NCBI GenBank assembly: GCA_044371005.1
Contig: JBILUL010000001.1
Coordinates: forward strand, 35,063 to 99,062
Direction of reading: 5' to 3'
Length of the DNA stretch: 64,000 bases
From: UBA2402 sp044371005
Lineage (GTDB): Bacteria; Planctomycetota; Phycisphaerae; Phycisphaerales; UBA1924
In this document: piece by piece, positions 32,094-40,809 of the stretch
Layout of the letters: each line of letters begins with the position of its first letter
Numbering within the stretch: the first letter of the stretch is position 1
Program-made: the position numbers and the translations under genes
The notes under the pieces: model-generated
The model's database searches: none
Seen by the model: the letters and a program-made list of their open reading frames with translations, nothing else
Told to the model about the DNA's origin: nothing

Positions 32094-32389
32094 TCCACCA
32101 TACGTTCACATCCGGCGGCCTGTTCCGTGCACACGGCCTATGCGGCGCATTCGAATCGTATTCGCACTATGTTAGGATCACCCTGTGAGGCTCGGGGGCC
32201 GATGCACTCATCTGGTGCGCGGCCGATCACCCGTCGAACTCGCTGGGAAACTCATGGCGCTGCTGTGGCGTATGGCCTCTTGGGTCTTCTCGCTCCCGGG
32301 CGAGGTTCGCACCGGTAGAATGGGGGCGTTGCTGAATGCCTGACCGGCCAGCAGAGTGCCGGGCGCATGGACTTCGTGGGTAGTACTTC

Positions 32390-33811
32390 ATGAGCGGACG
32401 ATCGTCAAGTGATTCTTCGATGGGTGCCGGGTCTTCCGGCGGATCTCGCACGCCGAATCTCGCTGATTCCGCCGCGGGCTCATCGCCTCGTGCGCCGCGC
32501 CCCCAGTCATCCGATGCGCTGGGTTCCACCGGTCCGGTCATTCCCTCCGCCGAGGAAGTACGACAGGAAGTGGCCAAGCAGGGAAGCAACATCGATACCA
32601 TCGTCGGTCGGATGGTGATCGACAACCAGCTGGCGACTCCCGAGGAAGTGCAGCACTGTCTCACGCTGGTCAAGAGTCTGGCCGACGATCGCAACGAGCG
32701 ATCGCTCGCCGAGATGCTCGTCGCCAATGAGTATGTCACCAAGCGGCAGATGACGCGGCTTCGGGAAATGGCCGCTGCGGAGAAGAGCGGGCAGAAGATC
32801 CCCGGCTACAAGATCATCAGCAAACTCGGCGCAGGCGCCATGGCCACCGTCTTCAAGGCCAAGCAGATCAGCCTTGACCGCATGGTCGCCATCAAGGTGC
32901 TGCCCCGCAAGTTCACCACCAATCCGCAGTTCATCGAGCGGTTCTATGCCGAAGGACGTGCCGCGGCTCAGCTCAACCATCCCAACATCGTCCAGGCCTA
33001 CGACGTGGGAAAGGCGGGCGATTACCACTTCTTCGTGATGGAGTATGTGGAAGGGTCCTCCGTCTACGACGAGATCGTCAAGAACAAGCGATACAACGAA
33101 GCGGATGCCATTGAGATCGCCATCCAGGTCGCCGAGGCGCTGCAGCACGCGCACGAGCGAGGGCTCATCCACCGCGACGTGAAGCCCAAGAACATCATGC
33201 TCACCAAGGCGGGCATCGCCAAGCTCGCCGACATGGGCCTGGCGCGGGCCATCTCCGACAAGGAAGCCGCAGAAGCCGAGCAGGGCAAGGCGTTCGGCAC
33301 GCCCTATTACATCAGCCCCGAGCAGATCCGCGGCGAGATCAACATCACTCCCGCCGCGGACATCTATTCGCTGGGCGCCACGATCTATCACATGGTGACC
33401 GGGGCCGTGCCATTCGATGGCAAGAACCCTTCGGCTGTGATGCACAAGCATCTCAAGGCTGAACTGGTTCCGCCCGACCACGTCAATCCCAAGCTCAGCG
33501 CCGGCATTTCCGAAGTCATCGAAATGATGATGGCCAAGGACCCCAGGGCTCGCTACCGGTCCTGCAAGGATTGCCTGAGCGACCTCCAGGCGGTCAAGAG
33601 GAGGCAGTCGCCGCCATTGGCCCACAAGGACTTTGGAATGGGAGACATCCAGCAGTTCGCCGCGGCTGAAGCCGCGGTGGCGCCGGATGAGATTCCCATG
33701 AATCAGACCGCGGCACCGGCATTTCGCCAGTGGCTCGTGATTCTTCTGGCCATTCTTCTGGGCGTCAGCGTGGTCTTCAATGTCGTCCTGCTCGCCACCC
33801 GCGGCGGATAA
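32390..33811 (+). CDS. Membrane-anchored Ser/Thr protein kinase
   Basis: The 473-residue protein has a Ser/Pro-rich disordered start (1-55), a helical N-terminal module with two similar halves ('GRMVIDNQLATPEEVQHCL' near 73-91 and 'EMLVANEYVTKRQMTRLREM' near 108-127), then a Hanks kinase domain: 'KLGAGAMATVFK' (145-156), K169, HRDVKPKN (261-268), DMG (281-283, in place of DFG), 'GTPYYISPEQIRG' and 'DIYSLGATIYHMVTG'. A single transmembrane helix lies near the C terminus ('LVILLAILLGVSVVFNVVLL'). The helical module resembles the small repeat seen at the N terminus of GspE/PilB-like ATPases. Kinase activity should be intact since DMG keeps the Asp and Gly. Confidence 0.88.
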   Translation: MSGRSSSDSSMGAGSSGGSRTPNLADSAAGSSPRAPRPQSSDALGSTGPVIPSAEEVRQEVAKQGSNIDTIVGRMVIDNQLATPEEVQHCLTLVKSLADDRNERSLAEMLVANEYVTKRQMTRLREMAAAEKSGQKIPGYKIISKLGAGAMATVFKAKQISLDRMVAIKVLPRKFTTNPQFIERFYAEGRAAAQLNHPNIVQAYDVGKAGDYHFFVMEYVEGSSVYDEIVKNKRYNEADAIEIAIQVAEALQHAHERGLIHRDVKPKNIMLTKAGIAKLADMGLARAISDKEAAEAEQGKAFGTPYYISPEQIRGEINITPAADIYSLGATIYHMVTGAVPFDGKNPSAVMHKHLKAELVPPDHVNPKLSAGISEVIEMMMAKDPRARYRSCKDCLSDLQAVKRRQSPPLAHKDFGMGDIQQFAAAEAAVAPDEIPMNQTAAPAFRQWLVILLAILLGVSVVFNVVLLATRGG

Positions 33812-33925
33812 GTACGCATTTTGTCAGGTATGCAGGAATGTCCTCTGTCGATCGGGGACTTCCCCGGTTGTGGAGGGGGGCTTCAGGCTGCCTAGGGTTG
33901 ATCGCGGGCGAGGCGTGCTTTTTGC

Positions 33926-33954
33926 TTGCTTCGGCGGCGTTTGGGCGTTAGGAT
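33926..33954 (+). promoter_or_regulatory. Predicted infC promoter
   Basis: TTGCTT (33926-33931), 17 nt, TAGGAT (33949-33954), about 90 nt before the proposed infC start. Confidence 0.4.
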
Positions 33955-34035
33955 TTTGCAAGAGACCAACGGTGGGGGCGTTTCCCTGTCCGTGGGCAAC
34001 TGTGCGGTTTCGGTCGCGCAGTGCATCGAGTACAC

Positions 34036-34051
34036 AGGAGTTTGAGCCATC
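34036..34051 (+). promoter_or_regulatory. Ribosome-binding site deciding an ATC start for infC
   Basis: AGGAG (34036-34040), 8-nt spacer, ATC (34049-34051). No comparable site precedes the GTG at 34103 or ATG at 34112. Confidence 0.65.
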
Positions 34052-34750
34052 GCATTCGGACGATTCAGCCGTGACAGTGGACCGCAAGTTCAGCGGACCC
34101 GTGTGAACCACATGATCCGCATCACTCCGATCCGACTGGTCGGCGCTGACGGCGAGCAGATTGGTGTCGTCGAAACGGTCGACGCCATGAAGATGGCCAT
34201 TGAGAAGGGGCTTGATCTTGTCGAGGTGGTGCCTGAGTCGCGCCCGCCCGTGTGCAAGATCATGGACTACGGCAAGTACAAGTACGAGCTGTCGCAGAAG
34301 CAGCGCCGCGATCGCGCCGCCGCGAAGGCGACGGAAATGAAGGAAATCCGCCTTGGGCGCAGCGTGAAGATCGATCCGCACGATGTGCAGGTGCGCATCG
34401 ATCAGGCTCGTCGCTTCCTGATGCACGGTCACAAGGTGATGGTCACGCAGAAGTTCAAGGGCCGCGAGATTGCTCACAAGGAAATCGGCCTTGACAATCT
34501 GCGTCATGTCGCCGGCGATCTTGGCGATGTGGCCAAGGTCGAACAGACGCCTCGCTGGATGGGCAAGCAGGCGAGCATCATCCTTGCACCCGACAAGGTG
34601 AAGGTTGAAGCCGTGAAGCGCCGCCTCGAGAAGGAAAAGGCCGAGAAGCTCGCCAAGGGTCAGAAGGTCGAAGAAGAAAAGTCAATCGAGCAGCTTGAAG
34701 CTGAACTCGAGAAGCAGAATCAGCAGGAAGGTCCTGACGACGAGGAATAG
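34049..34750 (+). CDS. infC: Translation initiation factor IF-3, with probable ATC start codon
   Basis: IF-3 controls start-codon choice and 30S recycling. The frame shows the full family: N domain 'IRLVGADGEQIGVVETVDAM', 'KGLDLVEVVPESRPPVCKIM', then 'GRSVKIDPHDVQVRIDQARR' and the C domain 'KVMVTQKFKGREIAHKEIG'. A GTG (34103) or ATG (34112) would cut the conserved N-terminal strand. In the same frame an ATC at 34049 lies 8 nt after AGGAG (34036-34040) and restores 'RTRVNHMIRI', matching the usual 'RVNxxIR' start of IF-3. infC genes are known for AUU/AUC-type starts that allow autoregulation. The 233-residue product also has an acidic C-terminal tail of about 45 residues. rpmI and rplT, the usual neighbours, do not follow. 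Confidence 0.92.
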   Translation: MAFGRFSRDSGPQVQRTRVNHMIRITPIRLVGADGEQIGVVETVDAMKMAIEKGLDLVEVVPESRPPVCKIMDYGKYKYELSQKQRRDRAAAKATEMKEIRLGRSVKIDPHDVQVRIDQARRFLMHGHKVMVTQKFKGREIAHKEIGLDNLRHVAGDLGDVAKVEQTPRWMGKQASIILAPDKVKVEAVKRRLEKEKAEKLAKGQKVEEEKSIEQLEAELEKQNQQEGPDDEE

Positions 34751-34795
34751 TCCTCGCCGCGGCCACGCCGTCAGAAGCACGAAAGTGCAAAATCG

Positions 34796-34848
34796 CAGCG
34801 AGTGCAAGGGTGCAGTGGAGCATATCTCCTGCAGACTTGCACTCGCTG
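34796..34848. other. Long imperfect palindrome after infC
   Basis: Outer stem CAGCGAGTGCAAG/CTTGCACTCGCTG (13 bp) and inner stem TGCAG.GGAG/CTCC.GCA with a CATAT loop, followed by TGTTTTTC. It may serve as the infC terminator. A second A/T-rich inverted repeat made of CTGAAAT units lies at about 34946-34985. No gene in 34751-35082. Confidence 0.55.
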
Positions 34849-35023
34849 TGTTTTTCGTGACCCATGCCGCAGCCCGCACCAAGCCCCACACGCGCAGATC
34901 ACGCCAAGCTCGCTCCACAAAACACCCGAACACATGCTTCGCTGAAACTCTGAAATCTGAAATTTCAAATTTGAGATTTCAGATTCCCCTCCCCTCTCCT
35001 CTCCTCCCTTTCAATCCGCGCAT

Positions 35024-35053
35024 GAAAAAGGGGACCCGCTCTCGGGTCCCCTT
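35024..35053 (-). terminator. Rho-independent terminator
   Basis: Reading on the minus strand: AAGGGGACCCG-agag-CGGGTCCCCTT followed by TTTTTC. It lies 30 nt past the stop of the large secreted protein gene. Confidence 0.85.
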
Positions 35054-35082
35054 GCGTTCACATCAGTGATCCTTCAACCGGC

Positions 35083-37650
35083 TCAGCAGCCGCCGTTCTG
35101 CCAGACGACGAAGAAGGCTTCGATGTCGGCGCCGTCGACGCCACCGTCAAGGTTGACGTCGGCGCAGGAGGCGGAAGCTTCCCAGTCGGGGAAGAAGGAG
35201 GCGATGTCGCTGCCGTCAACGCCGCCGTCGACGTTGTAGTCTGCCGCACAGGGCGAGCAGCCGCCGCCGCAGTTGTTGGTCTCGGTCACATCGACGAACA
35301 CGAACGAGTCGATGGTGCCGGTGTCGAGGCCTGCATTGTCGGTGATGCGGAGGGTCCAGGTGCCTTCGTAGGGGACGCCGTTAAGATCCGACATCGGGGT
35401 GGCGGGCATGTAGTTGTCTGAAGGAATGACATCAGCGGTGAGGATCAGACCGGTGCCACCAAGGCGAGTGGTGGAGGTATCGGTGAAGACGTAGGTTCCG
35501 GCCAGGTTGGGCGCGCCACCTTCGCGGGTGAAGAGCGTGACAGTGTTGGTCCCGTTGCTGAGCGTACCGATCAGGTCGCCGACGTAGGTGTGGGTGATGC
35601 CCACCGCAACGACGAGGTTGTTGATCGTGCCCGTGCCGGACCCGATCGTGATCGTTGCATCGGCGGCACTCGGGACGCCGCCGACGGGGTCCACAATAGC
35701 GACCGGCACATCAGTCGAGGCGGTGCCGGGGTTCTGGGTACGCGTGATGCAGGGAGTGCCCAGGCCAAGGAACGTCCCGCCCAGCGTGGTGCAATCTGCT
35801 TCCGTCACATCCTGGCAGCCATCGGCAAGGCAGCAGCCGCCGGTGGGAATGCAGCGGACGGTGGGATCGCACGAAGTGCCCAGGTCAGAGAGGCTCAGGA
35901 CGAAATCGCCGCCTGCCGCACCGTTGTTGTGGACAAGCACCAGATAGTCCGCGTTCGCCTGCGTGCAGACGGTGAGGGAAGACTGGTTATTGCCGCAGGC
36001 GCCGTTGTCGTTGCCGCCAACGCACGTGAGGTTGCTGCAGTCGGTGCCGCAGTAGACGCTCAGGCGGGTATTGAAGTCGGTGGAAGTGGGGGAACTGCAG
36101 GTATCCAGCGTCATCGTGTTGCCGGTGCCGCGGAACTTGTACCAGAGGCCTGCCGCGTTGACAGGAACGCCTCCGCACGTCGGACCGAACTGAGTCGGGG
36201 CCGCGCACGTGTTGCCAAGAACCTGTGAGCCGACATCGAGCATGACGGCCGCGGCACAATCAGCATTCACCGGAGGTTCGGTGCTGGCGCAGGTGCAGCC
36301 ACCACATGCAACGCCATTGCCCTGGTAGACGCCGCCCTGTGCGGTGCAGTCACGCTCGGTCAGCGTCGAGCACCCATCGTTGGTGCAGCATGCGCCCGTG
36401 GGGGGAGAAATCAGCGTTGTGTTCACCGTGCAGACTGATGACCGGTTGGACGGCGCAGTCTCCTGCACGCTCACCGTGAGCTGATAGGGGCCCGGTGCAG
36501 TCCCATCGGCGACCACGCCACCGATGGTGTACTGAGTCGGAGAAACCTGCGTCATGGTCACGGGCTGGGGACGAGTGTCGCCCAGCAGACCAAGGTCGAT
36601 CGTGCAGATGTGGCTCACGCTGGCCGGGCGACGGCCCGGTGCAATGTCCACCGTGACGTTGTACGCGCCGGTGCCGTCGTTGAGAATCGTCGTCGCATCG
36701 ATCGTCGCCGAGCAGGTCGGCGGCAGCGGAATCGTGTTCACCACCATGTTCATCCGCACGAAGTTGACGTCGAAGGCACTCGTGCGGTCCAGAGTCACGG
36801 ACGCATCGCCCGCATCCGTCTGGATCAGCATCGAGTGATTCGCCACCGAGGTGACACTCGTGTTGACGATCACGTTGGGGAAGTCGGTGACGCTGCCAGT
36901 CTGGTTGGTGTCATCCGAAGGGCTGGGCTGGTTGTTGCACGTGTTGAACGTGCCCCACACCACGTTGTAGGTGCCCGCGACATAGTCGCGAACCAGACCC
37001 GCCGCGTCGGTGTTGTCGTGCATGAATCCCGAGATCGGGTTGTAGCTGGCGTCGTAGACCATGAAGTCGGTGTCGGCCGTCGAGGAGGGATCCTCCTTGA
37101 TCGTGACCGTGCCATCGACGACAGATCCGCTCACCGTGGTCGGAGTGACCGCCTCGACCGACAACGTGCCCACGTAGGGGGCCGTTGTCGCCGTGGTGCC
37201 GGTGACCTTCACATAGATCTGTTCCTGACGGCCGAAGCCATACCACTGAACCGTCCGGGCGCCGGAGACCAGCGTGGTGGAATGGCTCTGGATCGATGCA
37301 TCGGACGCAGGATTGATCACGCCAGCCGCCTGCGAAAGACCGCGCAGCGTGATCGTGTGACCTGCGGTCGCACTCGTGAACGAAAGGCGGTACTTGTAGA
37401 TGCCCAGCGGACGAGCCTTCGTCTTGACCAGGAAGTAGTCAGAAGACGTTGCGCCAGCCGTTGAAACCGTGCCGGTCGTCGTGCCCGTGATCGTGTCGCC
37501 CGCATCCATGCCAATGCCACCGCTGGCACACAGCGTGGCTGCCGGCTTGCCGTTGTTGGGCTCCACCTCAGGATTATCAATAGCCGCCGCGAGACCCGCG
37601 GCACAGAAAACCAACATCGCCGCGGAGACGCGGCACAAAGAACTGTACAT
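35083..37650 (-). CDS. Large secreted P-domain protein with dockerin-like tail (paralogue 1)
   Basis: The ATG at 37650 (AGAGGA 6 nt upstream) starts a signal peptide ending GLAAA; mature N terminus 'IDNPEVEPNNGKPAATLC' as in pre-peptidase-type domains. The 855-residue protein has Ig-like segments (about 320-410), two Cys modules of the form 'TGACCTNDGCSTLTERDC' (near 418 and 604), and a proprotein-convertase P-domain (about 667-788, 'GITHTYVGDLIGTLSNGTN', 'YEGTWTLRITDNAGLDTGTI'). The tail (799-855) carries two 'DxNxDGGVDGxDxxxFFxxW' repeats and ends NGGC. No protease domain is present. It is closely related to the products at 38085-40244 and 41601-44135. Likely a cell-surface or matrix protein. 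Confidence 0.8.
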   Translation of the reverse strand: MYSSLCRVSAAMLVFCAAGLAAAIDNPEVEPNNGKPAATLCASGGIGMDAGDTITGTTTGTVSTAGATSSDYFLVKTKARPLGIYKYRLSFTSATAGHTITLRGLSQAAGVINPASDASIQSHSTTLVSGARTVQWYGFGRQEQIYVKVTGTTATTAPYVGTLSVEAVTPTTVSGSVVDGTVTIKEDPSSTADTDFMVYDASYNPISGFMHDNTDAAGLVRDYVAGTYNVVWGTFNTCNNQPSPSDDTNQTGSVTDFPNVIVNTSVTSVANHSMLIQTDAGDASVTLDRTSAFDVNFVRMNMVVNTIPLPPTCSATIDATTILNDGTGAYNVTVDIAPGRRPASVSHICTIDLGLLGDTRPQPVTMTQVSPTQYTIGGVVADGTAPGPYQLTVSVQETAPSNRSSVCTVNTTLISPPTGACCTNDGCSTLTERDCTAQGGVYQGNGVACGGCTCASTEPPVNADCAAAVMLDVGSQVLGNTCAAPTQFGPTCGGVPVNAAGLWYKFRGTGNTMTLDTCSSPTSTDFNTRLSVYCGTDCSNLTCVGGNDNGACGNNQSSLTVCTQANADYLVLVHNNGAAGGDFVLSLSDLGTSCDPTVRCIPTGGCCLADGCQDVTEADCTTLGGTFLGLGTPCITRTQNPGTASTDVPVAIVDPVGGVPSAADATITIGSGTGTINNLVVAVGITHTYVGDLIGTLSNGTNTVTLFTREGGAPNLAGTYVFTDTSTTRLGGTGLILTADVIPSDNYMPATPMSDLNGVPYEGTWTLRITDNAGLDTGTIDSFVFVDVTETNNCGGGCSPCAADYNVDGGVDGSDIASFFPDWEASASCADVNLDGGVDGADIEAFFVVWQNGGC

Positions 37651-37843
37651 GACCATTCCTCTCTTGTTCGCCCAGCCACACACGCATACACACCCAGGGG
37701 GCGCACGCCCCTCCGGAAGTTCCACGAGCACCCGGTGAGGGCGACAGGAACCACCACACATCGTTGCCGGTTCGTCCATCAACCGTCGCCATCGGCTTCA
37801 GCACGCTGGCGGACGGTCGGTTTGGCTCGAATCGTCACTCTAG

Positions 37844-37872
37844 AGAGTAACTTTTTGTGCTCCGAAGGTCAA
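37844..37872 (-). promoter_or_regulatory. Predicted promoter of paralogue 1
   Basis: Minus strand: TTGACC (37867-37872), 17 nt, TACTCT (37844-37849), about 190 nt upstream of the start codon; the leader is rich in GTGTGT. Confidence 0.4.
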
Positions 37873-37964
37873 TACCTGAGCCCCCGAATCCCCATGATTG
37901 TTGGGGGAACGGACACTTCAGGGCCTGGGCCACCAGTTCTCCAGATTCACCTCACCCAAAATGA

Positions 37965-37997
37965 CAAGCACCCCCGAGCCGGGCTCGGGGGTGCTTG
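37965..37997 (-). terminator. Strong stem-loop after paralogue 2
   Basis: A 15-bp stem CAAGCACCCCCGAGC/GCTCGGGGGTGCTTG; downstream on the minus strand comes TCATTTTGG. It separates paralogue 2 from paralogue 1, so the two are independent units. Confidence 0.7.
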
Positions 37998-38084
37998 GTT
38001 TGACCAATCAAACTTCAGTTCGGAGGCGATCAACCCAGACGGGACGAACCCGGGATTGACTCAGTCCAGCCGAATCTGAACGGC

Positions 38085-40244
38085 TTAGCAGCCGCCGTTC
38101 TCCCAGACCGTGAAGAAGGCTTCGATGTCGCCACCGTCGACGCCGCCGTCGAGGTTGGTGTCGCCACAGCTGCCGCCGCTCTCCCAGGCGGTGAAGAAGG
38201 ACTCGATGTCGGCGCCGTCGACGCCGCCGTCCTGATTGAAGTCAGCAGCGCAGACCGGGCAGGCCGGGGCGCAGTTGCTGTTGCGGAAGCCAGAGCCGAT
38301 CGAGAAGGTATCGATGGTGCCCACGTCGATGCCAGCGTTGTCGGTGACCGACAGGGTCCAGGTGCCTTCGAAGTCGCTGCCGTCGAAGACGCTCAGGGAC
38401 TCGAAAGGCCGGATCAGGCTCGAACCAAGGTTCACGCCACCCGCCGCGGTCGCCGCCTCAGCCATGTTGCGCGGAGCGAAGTCGACGAAGGTGTAGGTGC
38501 CAGCGAGATTGGTGCCAGCACCCTGACGGCTGCTCACGATCGCCGAGTTGGTGCCGTTGCTGATGGTGACGATGAGGTCGCCCACGAACGTGTGGGTGAG
38601 GCCCACTTCAACCACGAGGTTGGAGATGGTGCCCGAGCCCGCACCGATCGTCAGCGAGGAGCTCGCCTGGCCGGGGGTGCCGCCCGCGAAGTCCGGGATG
38701 AAGACGGGCGTATCGGTCGCCGATGCGATGTTGGGATTCAGACCGTCGGTGGTGCAAGCCGTGCCGTCACCGTTGTAGGTGCCGCCCAGGCCAGCACAGG
38801 CGTCAGCGGTCACGATCGAGCAGCCGTCGCCGGTGCAGCAAGCGCCGGTGGGGATGCAGAAGATGGCGCTGGTGCAGGGCGTGCTGTCATCGGTCAGGCT
38901 GATCTGGAAGTCACCAACAGCCGTGCCGAAACCGTGGACGAGGATGTAGTACTGAGCACTCTCCTGCGTGCAGAAAGCGACCTGCGAGAGGAGCCCGCAG
39001 GAGTCGTCGTTGCCGCCGACGCAGGTGAGGGTGCCGCTGGTGCTGCAGTAGATCGACAGACGGCTGTCGTACGCGGGGCCGCCGCAGAGGGTCGCGGTCA
39101 TCGTGTTGCCGGTGCCGACCACCGAGTACCAGACGCCACCAGTGCTGATGTTCTGACCATTGCACAGGGGATTGCCGGTGTCGATTGTGGCGCCGCAGGT
39201 GGTGCCAAGTTCAGCCGAACCGTTCGAAAGCTCAATGGCGCCTTCGATCGTGTCGTTGCCGGGAGCCGCGAGGCAGGAGCACGCGCCACAGATCGTGTTG
39301 TCGCCAGCGTAGGTGCCGCCCTGAGCAGCGCAGTCCGCCGCGGTCAGGATGAGGCAGCCATCGCCGGTGCAGCACTGACCCGAGGGGGGATTGACGATCA
39401 CCACGTTGGCGGTGCAGGTCGTCGAACGGCTGCCGGGAGCCGTCTCAGTGGTCGTCGAGGTCATCGAGTAGGTGCCAGCACCCAGACCCGACACGATCGG
39501 CAGCGAGTAGGTGAAGACGTTCGCCGGACCTTCAATGAAGGAGACGGGCTGAGGCGAGGTATCGCCCAGCGTGCTCGTGTCCATCGTCACCGTGTGAGCG
39601 GTGCCGGTGGGGAACGTGCCGGGGGTCACGTTCACGGTGAAGTTCACCGTGCCCGTACCGTCGTTGCGGATGGTTCCCGGTGCAACGGCGAGCGTGCAGG
39701 TGGGATCAGCCGGCAGCGTGTCCGGTGCGAAGTTGATGAACAGAGTCGTATCGCCGCCAGCGCTGCCCGACGTGCTCGTGGCATTCCAGTTGGTGGCCCC
39801 GAAGGTCACATTGTAGATACCCACGGCGAGGTAGTAGTCACCAGCGGCGAGCGTTCCGTCGCGACCGTTGAACGCTAAACCACTACCGTTGCCCGGACGG
39901 GGCGAAGTGGTGTTGCCCCAGGACAGTGCCGAGTAGTTGACGTTGCCGTCGTCGTCGTCGTTGTCCACCATGGCACCGGTGCTGCTGTACAGACCGATTT
40001 CGGTGTCAAGCGTCGTCACCGCGCCGAAGGCGGTGCCGATGTCGAGAAAGCCGTCTGCAGTCGTCACCGCAGGAACGGTCAGCTTGTACCAGAAGATACC
40101 GGTGCCAGCGAGAGGAACCTGACGCGTGATCGAACCCGCCGACAGGGCGCCCAGGTCTTCGGTCAGGGTCGGCTGAGCCATCGCCGAACCAGCACACGCC
40201 GCGAGCAAGCCCGCCAACACAATAGAACGATTCCAAATCTTCAT
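38085..40244 (-). CDS. Large secreted P-domain protein with dockerin-like tail (paralogue 2)
   Basis: ATG at 40244 follows GAGAGGG. The signal peptide 'MKIWNRSIVLAGLLAACAGS' is cleaved near AMAQ. The 719-residue protein contains a first domain of 'FWYKLTVPAVTTADGFLDIG' type (pre-peptidase-like), Ig-like strands, two Cys modules ('GQCCTGDGCLILTAADC' near 289, 'GACCTGDGCSIVTADAC' near 468), a P-domain (about 528-650, 'GLTHTFVGDLIVTISNGTN', 'FEGTWTLSVTDNAGIDVGTI') and the tail 'ADFNQDGGVDGADIESFF' / 'TNLDGGVDGGDIEAFF' (662-719) ending NGGC. It differs from paralogues 1 and 3 at the N terminus. No catalytic residues seen. Confidence 0.8.
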   Translation of the reverse strand: MKIWNRSIVLAGLLAACAGSAMAQPTLTEDLGALSAGSITRQVPLAGTGIFWYKLTVPAVTTADGFLDIGTAFGAVTTLDTEIGLYSSTGAMVDNDDDDGNVNYSALSWGNTTSPRPGNGSGLAFNGRDGTLAAGDYYLAVGIYNVTFGATNWNATSTSGSAGGDTTLFINFAPDTLPADPTCTLAVAPGTIRNDGTGTVNFTVNVTPGTFPTGTAHTVTMDTSTLGDTSPQPVSFIEGPANVFTYSLPIVSGLGAGTYSMTSTTTETAPGSRSTTCTANVVIVNPPSGQCCTGDGCLILTAADCAAQGGTYAGDNTICGACSCLAAPGNDTIEGAIELSNGSAELGTTCGATIDTGNPLCNGQNISTGGVWYSVVGTGNTMTATLCGGPAYDSRLSIYCSTSGTLTCVGGNDDSCGLLSQVAFCTQESAQYYILVHGFGTAVGDFQISLTDDSTPCTSAIFCIPTGACCTGDGCSIVTADACAGLGGTYNGDGTACTTDGLNPNIASATDTPVFIPDFAGGTPGQASSSLTIGAGSGTISNLVVEVGLTHTFVGDLIVTISNGTNSAIVSSRQGAGTNLAGTYTFVDFAPRNMAEAATAAGGVNLGSSLIRPFESLSVFDGSDFEGTWTLSVTDNAGIDVGTIDTFSIGSGFRNSNCAPACPVCAADFNQDGGVDGADIESFFTAWESGGSCGDTNLDGGVDGGDIEAFFTVWENGGC

Positions 40245-40427
40245 AAACCCTCTCTTTTCCGCAAGCGGAAATCCAGTATTGGATGAGGACACACGAACAC
40301 ACACACCGCGCCGGACACACCGTCCGCCGCGTACACATCAACAGAAATGGCTTGAATCTCTCTTTCGCACAGGCACCAGCATCCCGCCTCGACACCCACC
40401 GGTTCCAGAAAGGAACCGGCATTGTAC

Positions 40428-40457
40428 AAGATACCCGATGGCAAGCCCGTTTGTCAA
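40428..40457 (-). promoter_or_regulatory. Predicted promoter of paralogue 2 with a 5'-end hairpin
   Basis: Minus strand: TTGACA (40452-40457), 18 nt, TATCTT (40428-40433). A few bases after the expected start lies CCGGTTCC-tttct-GGAACCGG (40400-40420), placing a stem-loop at the 5' end of a roughly 180-nt leader. The remaining stretch to 40809 holds no supported gene. Confidence 0.55.
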
Positions 40458-40809
40458 TTAGAAAGACGCATTTCGGCCACGAAACTCGCGGATGGTCTGA
40501 ATCCAACTCCCAGCGTCCCCACTTCCACTCCTCCCGATGTGTCCGAATAACCGATTCCTGAGCGGTTGCTTGGCGTGATCGGACCCGCTTGCCCCAACAC
40601 CTGCTCACGCTCGGCCCGTCCCACGCCAGAGTCTGCCCGCAAGGCCCCCTGAGGCCACACTCCCAGGCCCCGCACCCAATTACTCGACTGTTCAGCCGCC
40701 ATCAGGCCCCAGCCGCTCCGCCTTCACTATGATCAATCGCGGAAACCGGATCATGTCGGCGCCGCATGCCTCTCCCCGCTGATCCCGGTCTGCGCTCAGG
40801 AGACTTCTC

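Noticed and set aside
40454..40702. 82-codon minus-strand frame upstream of paralogue 2
   Set aside because: It ends inside the predicted -35 region of paralogue 2, has no good ribosome-binding site and no recognisable sequence.
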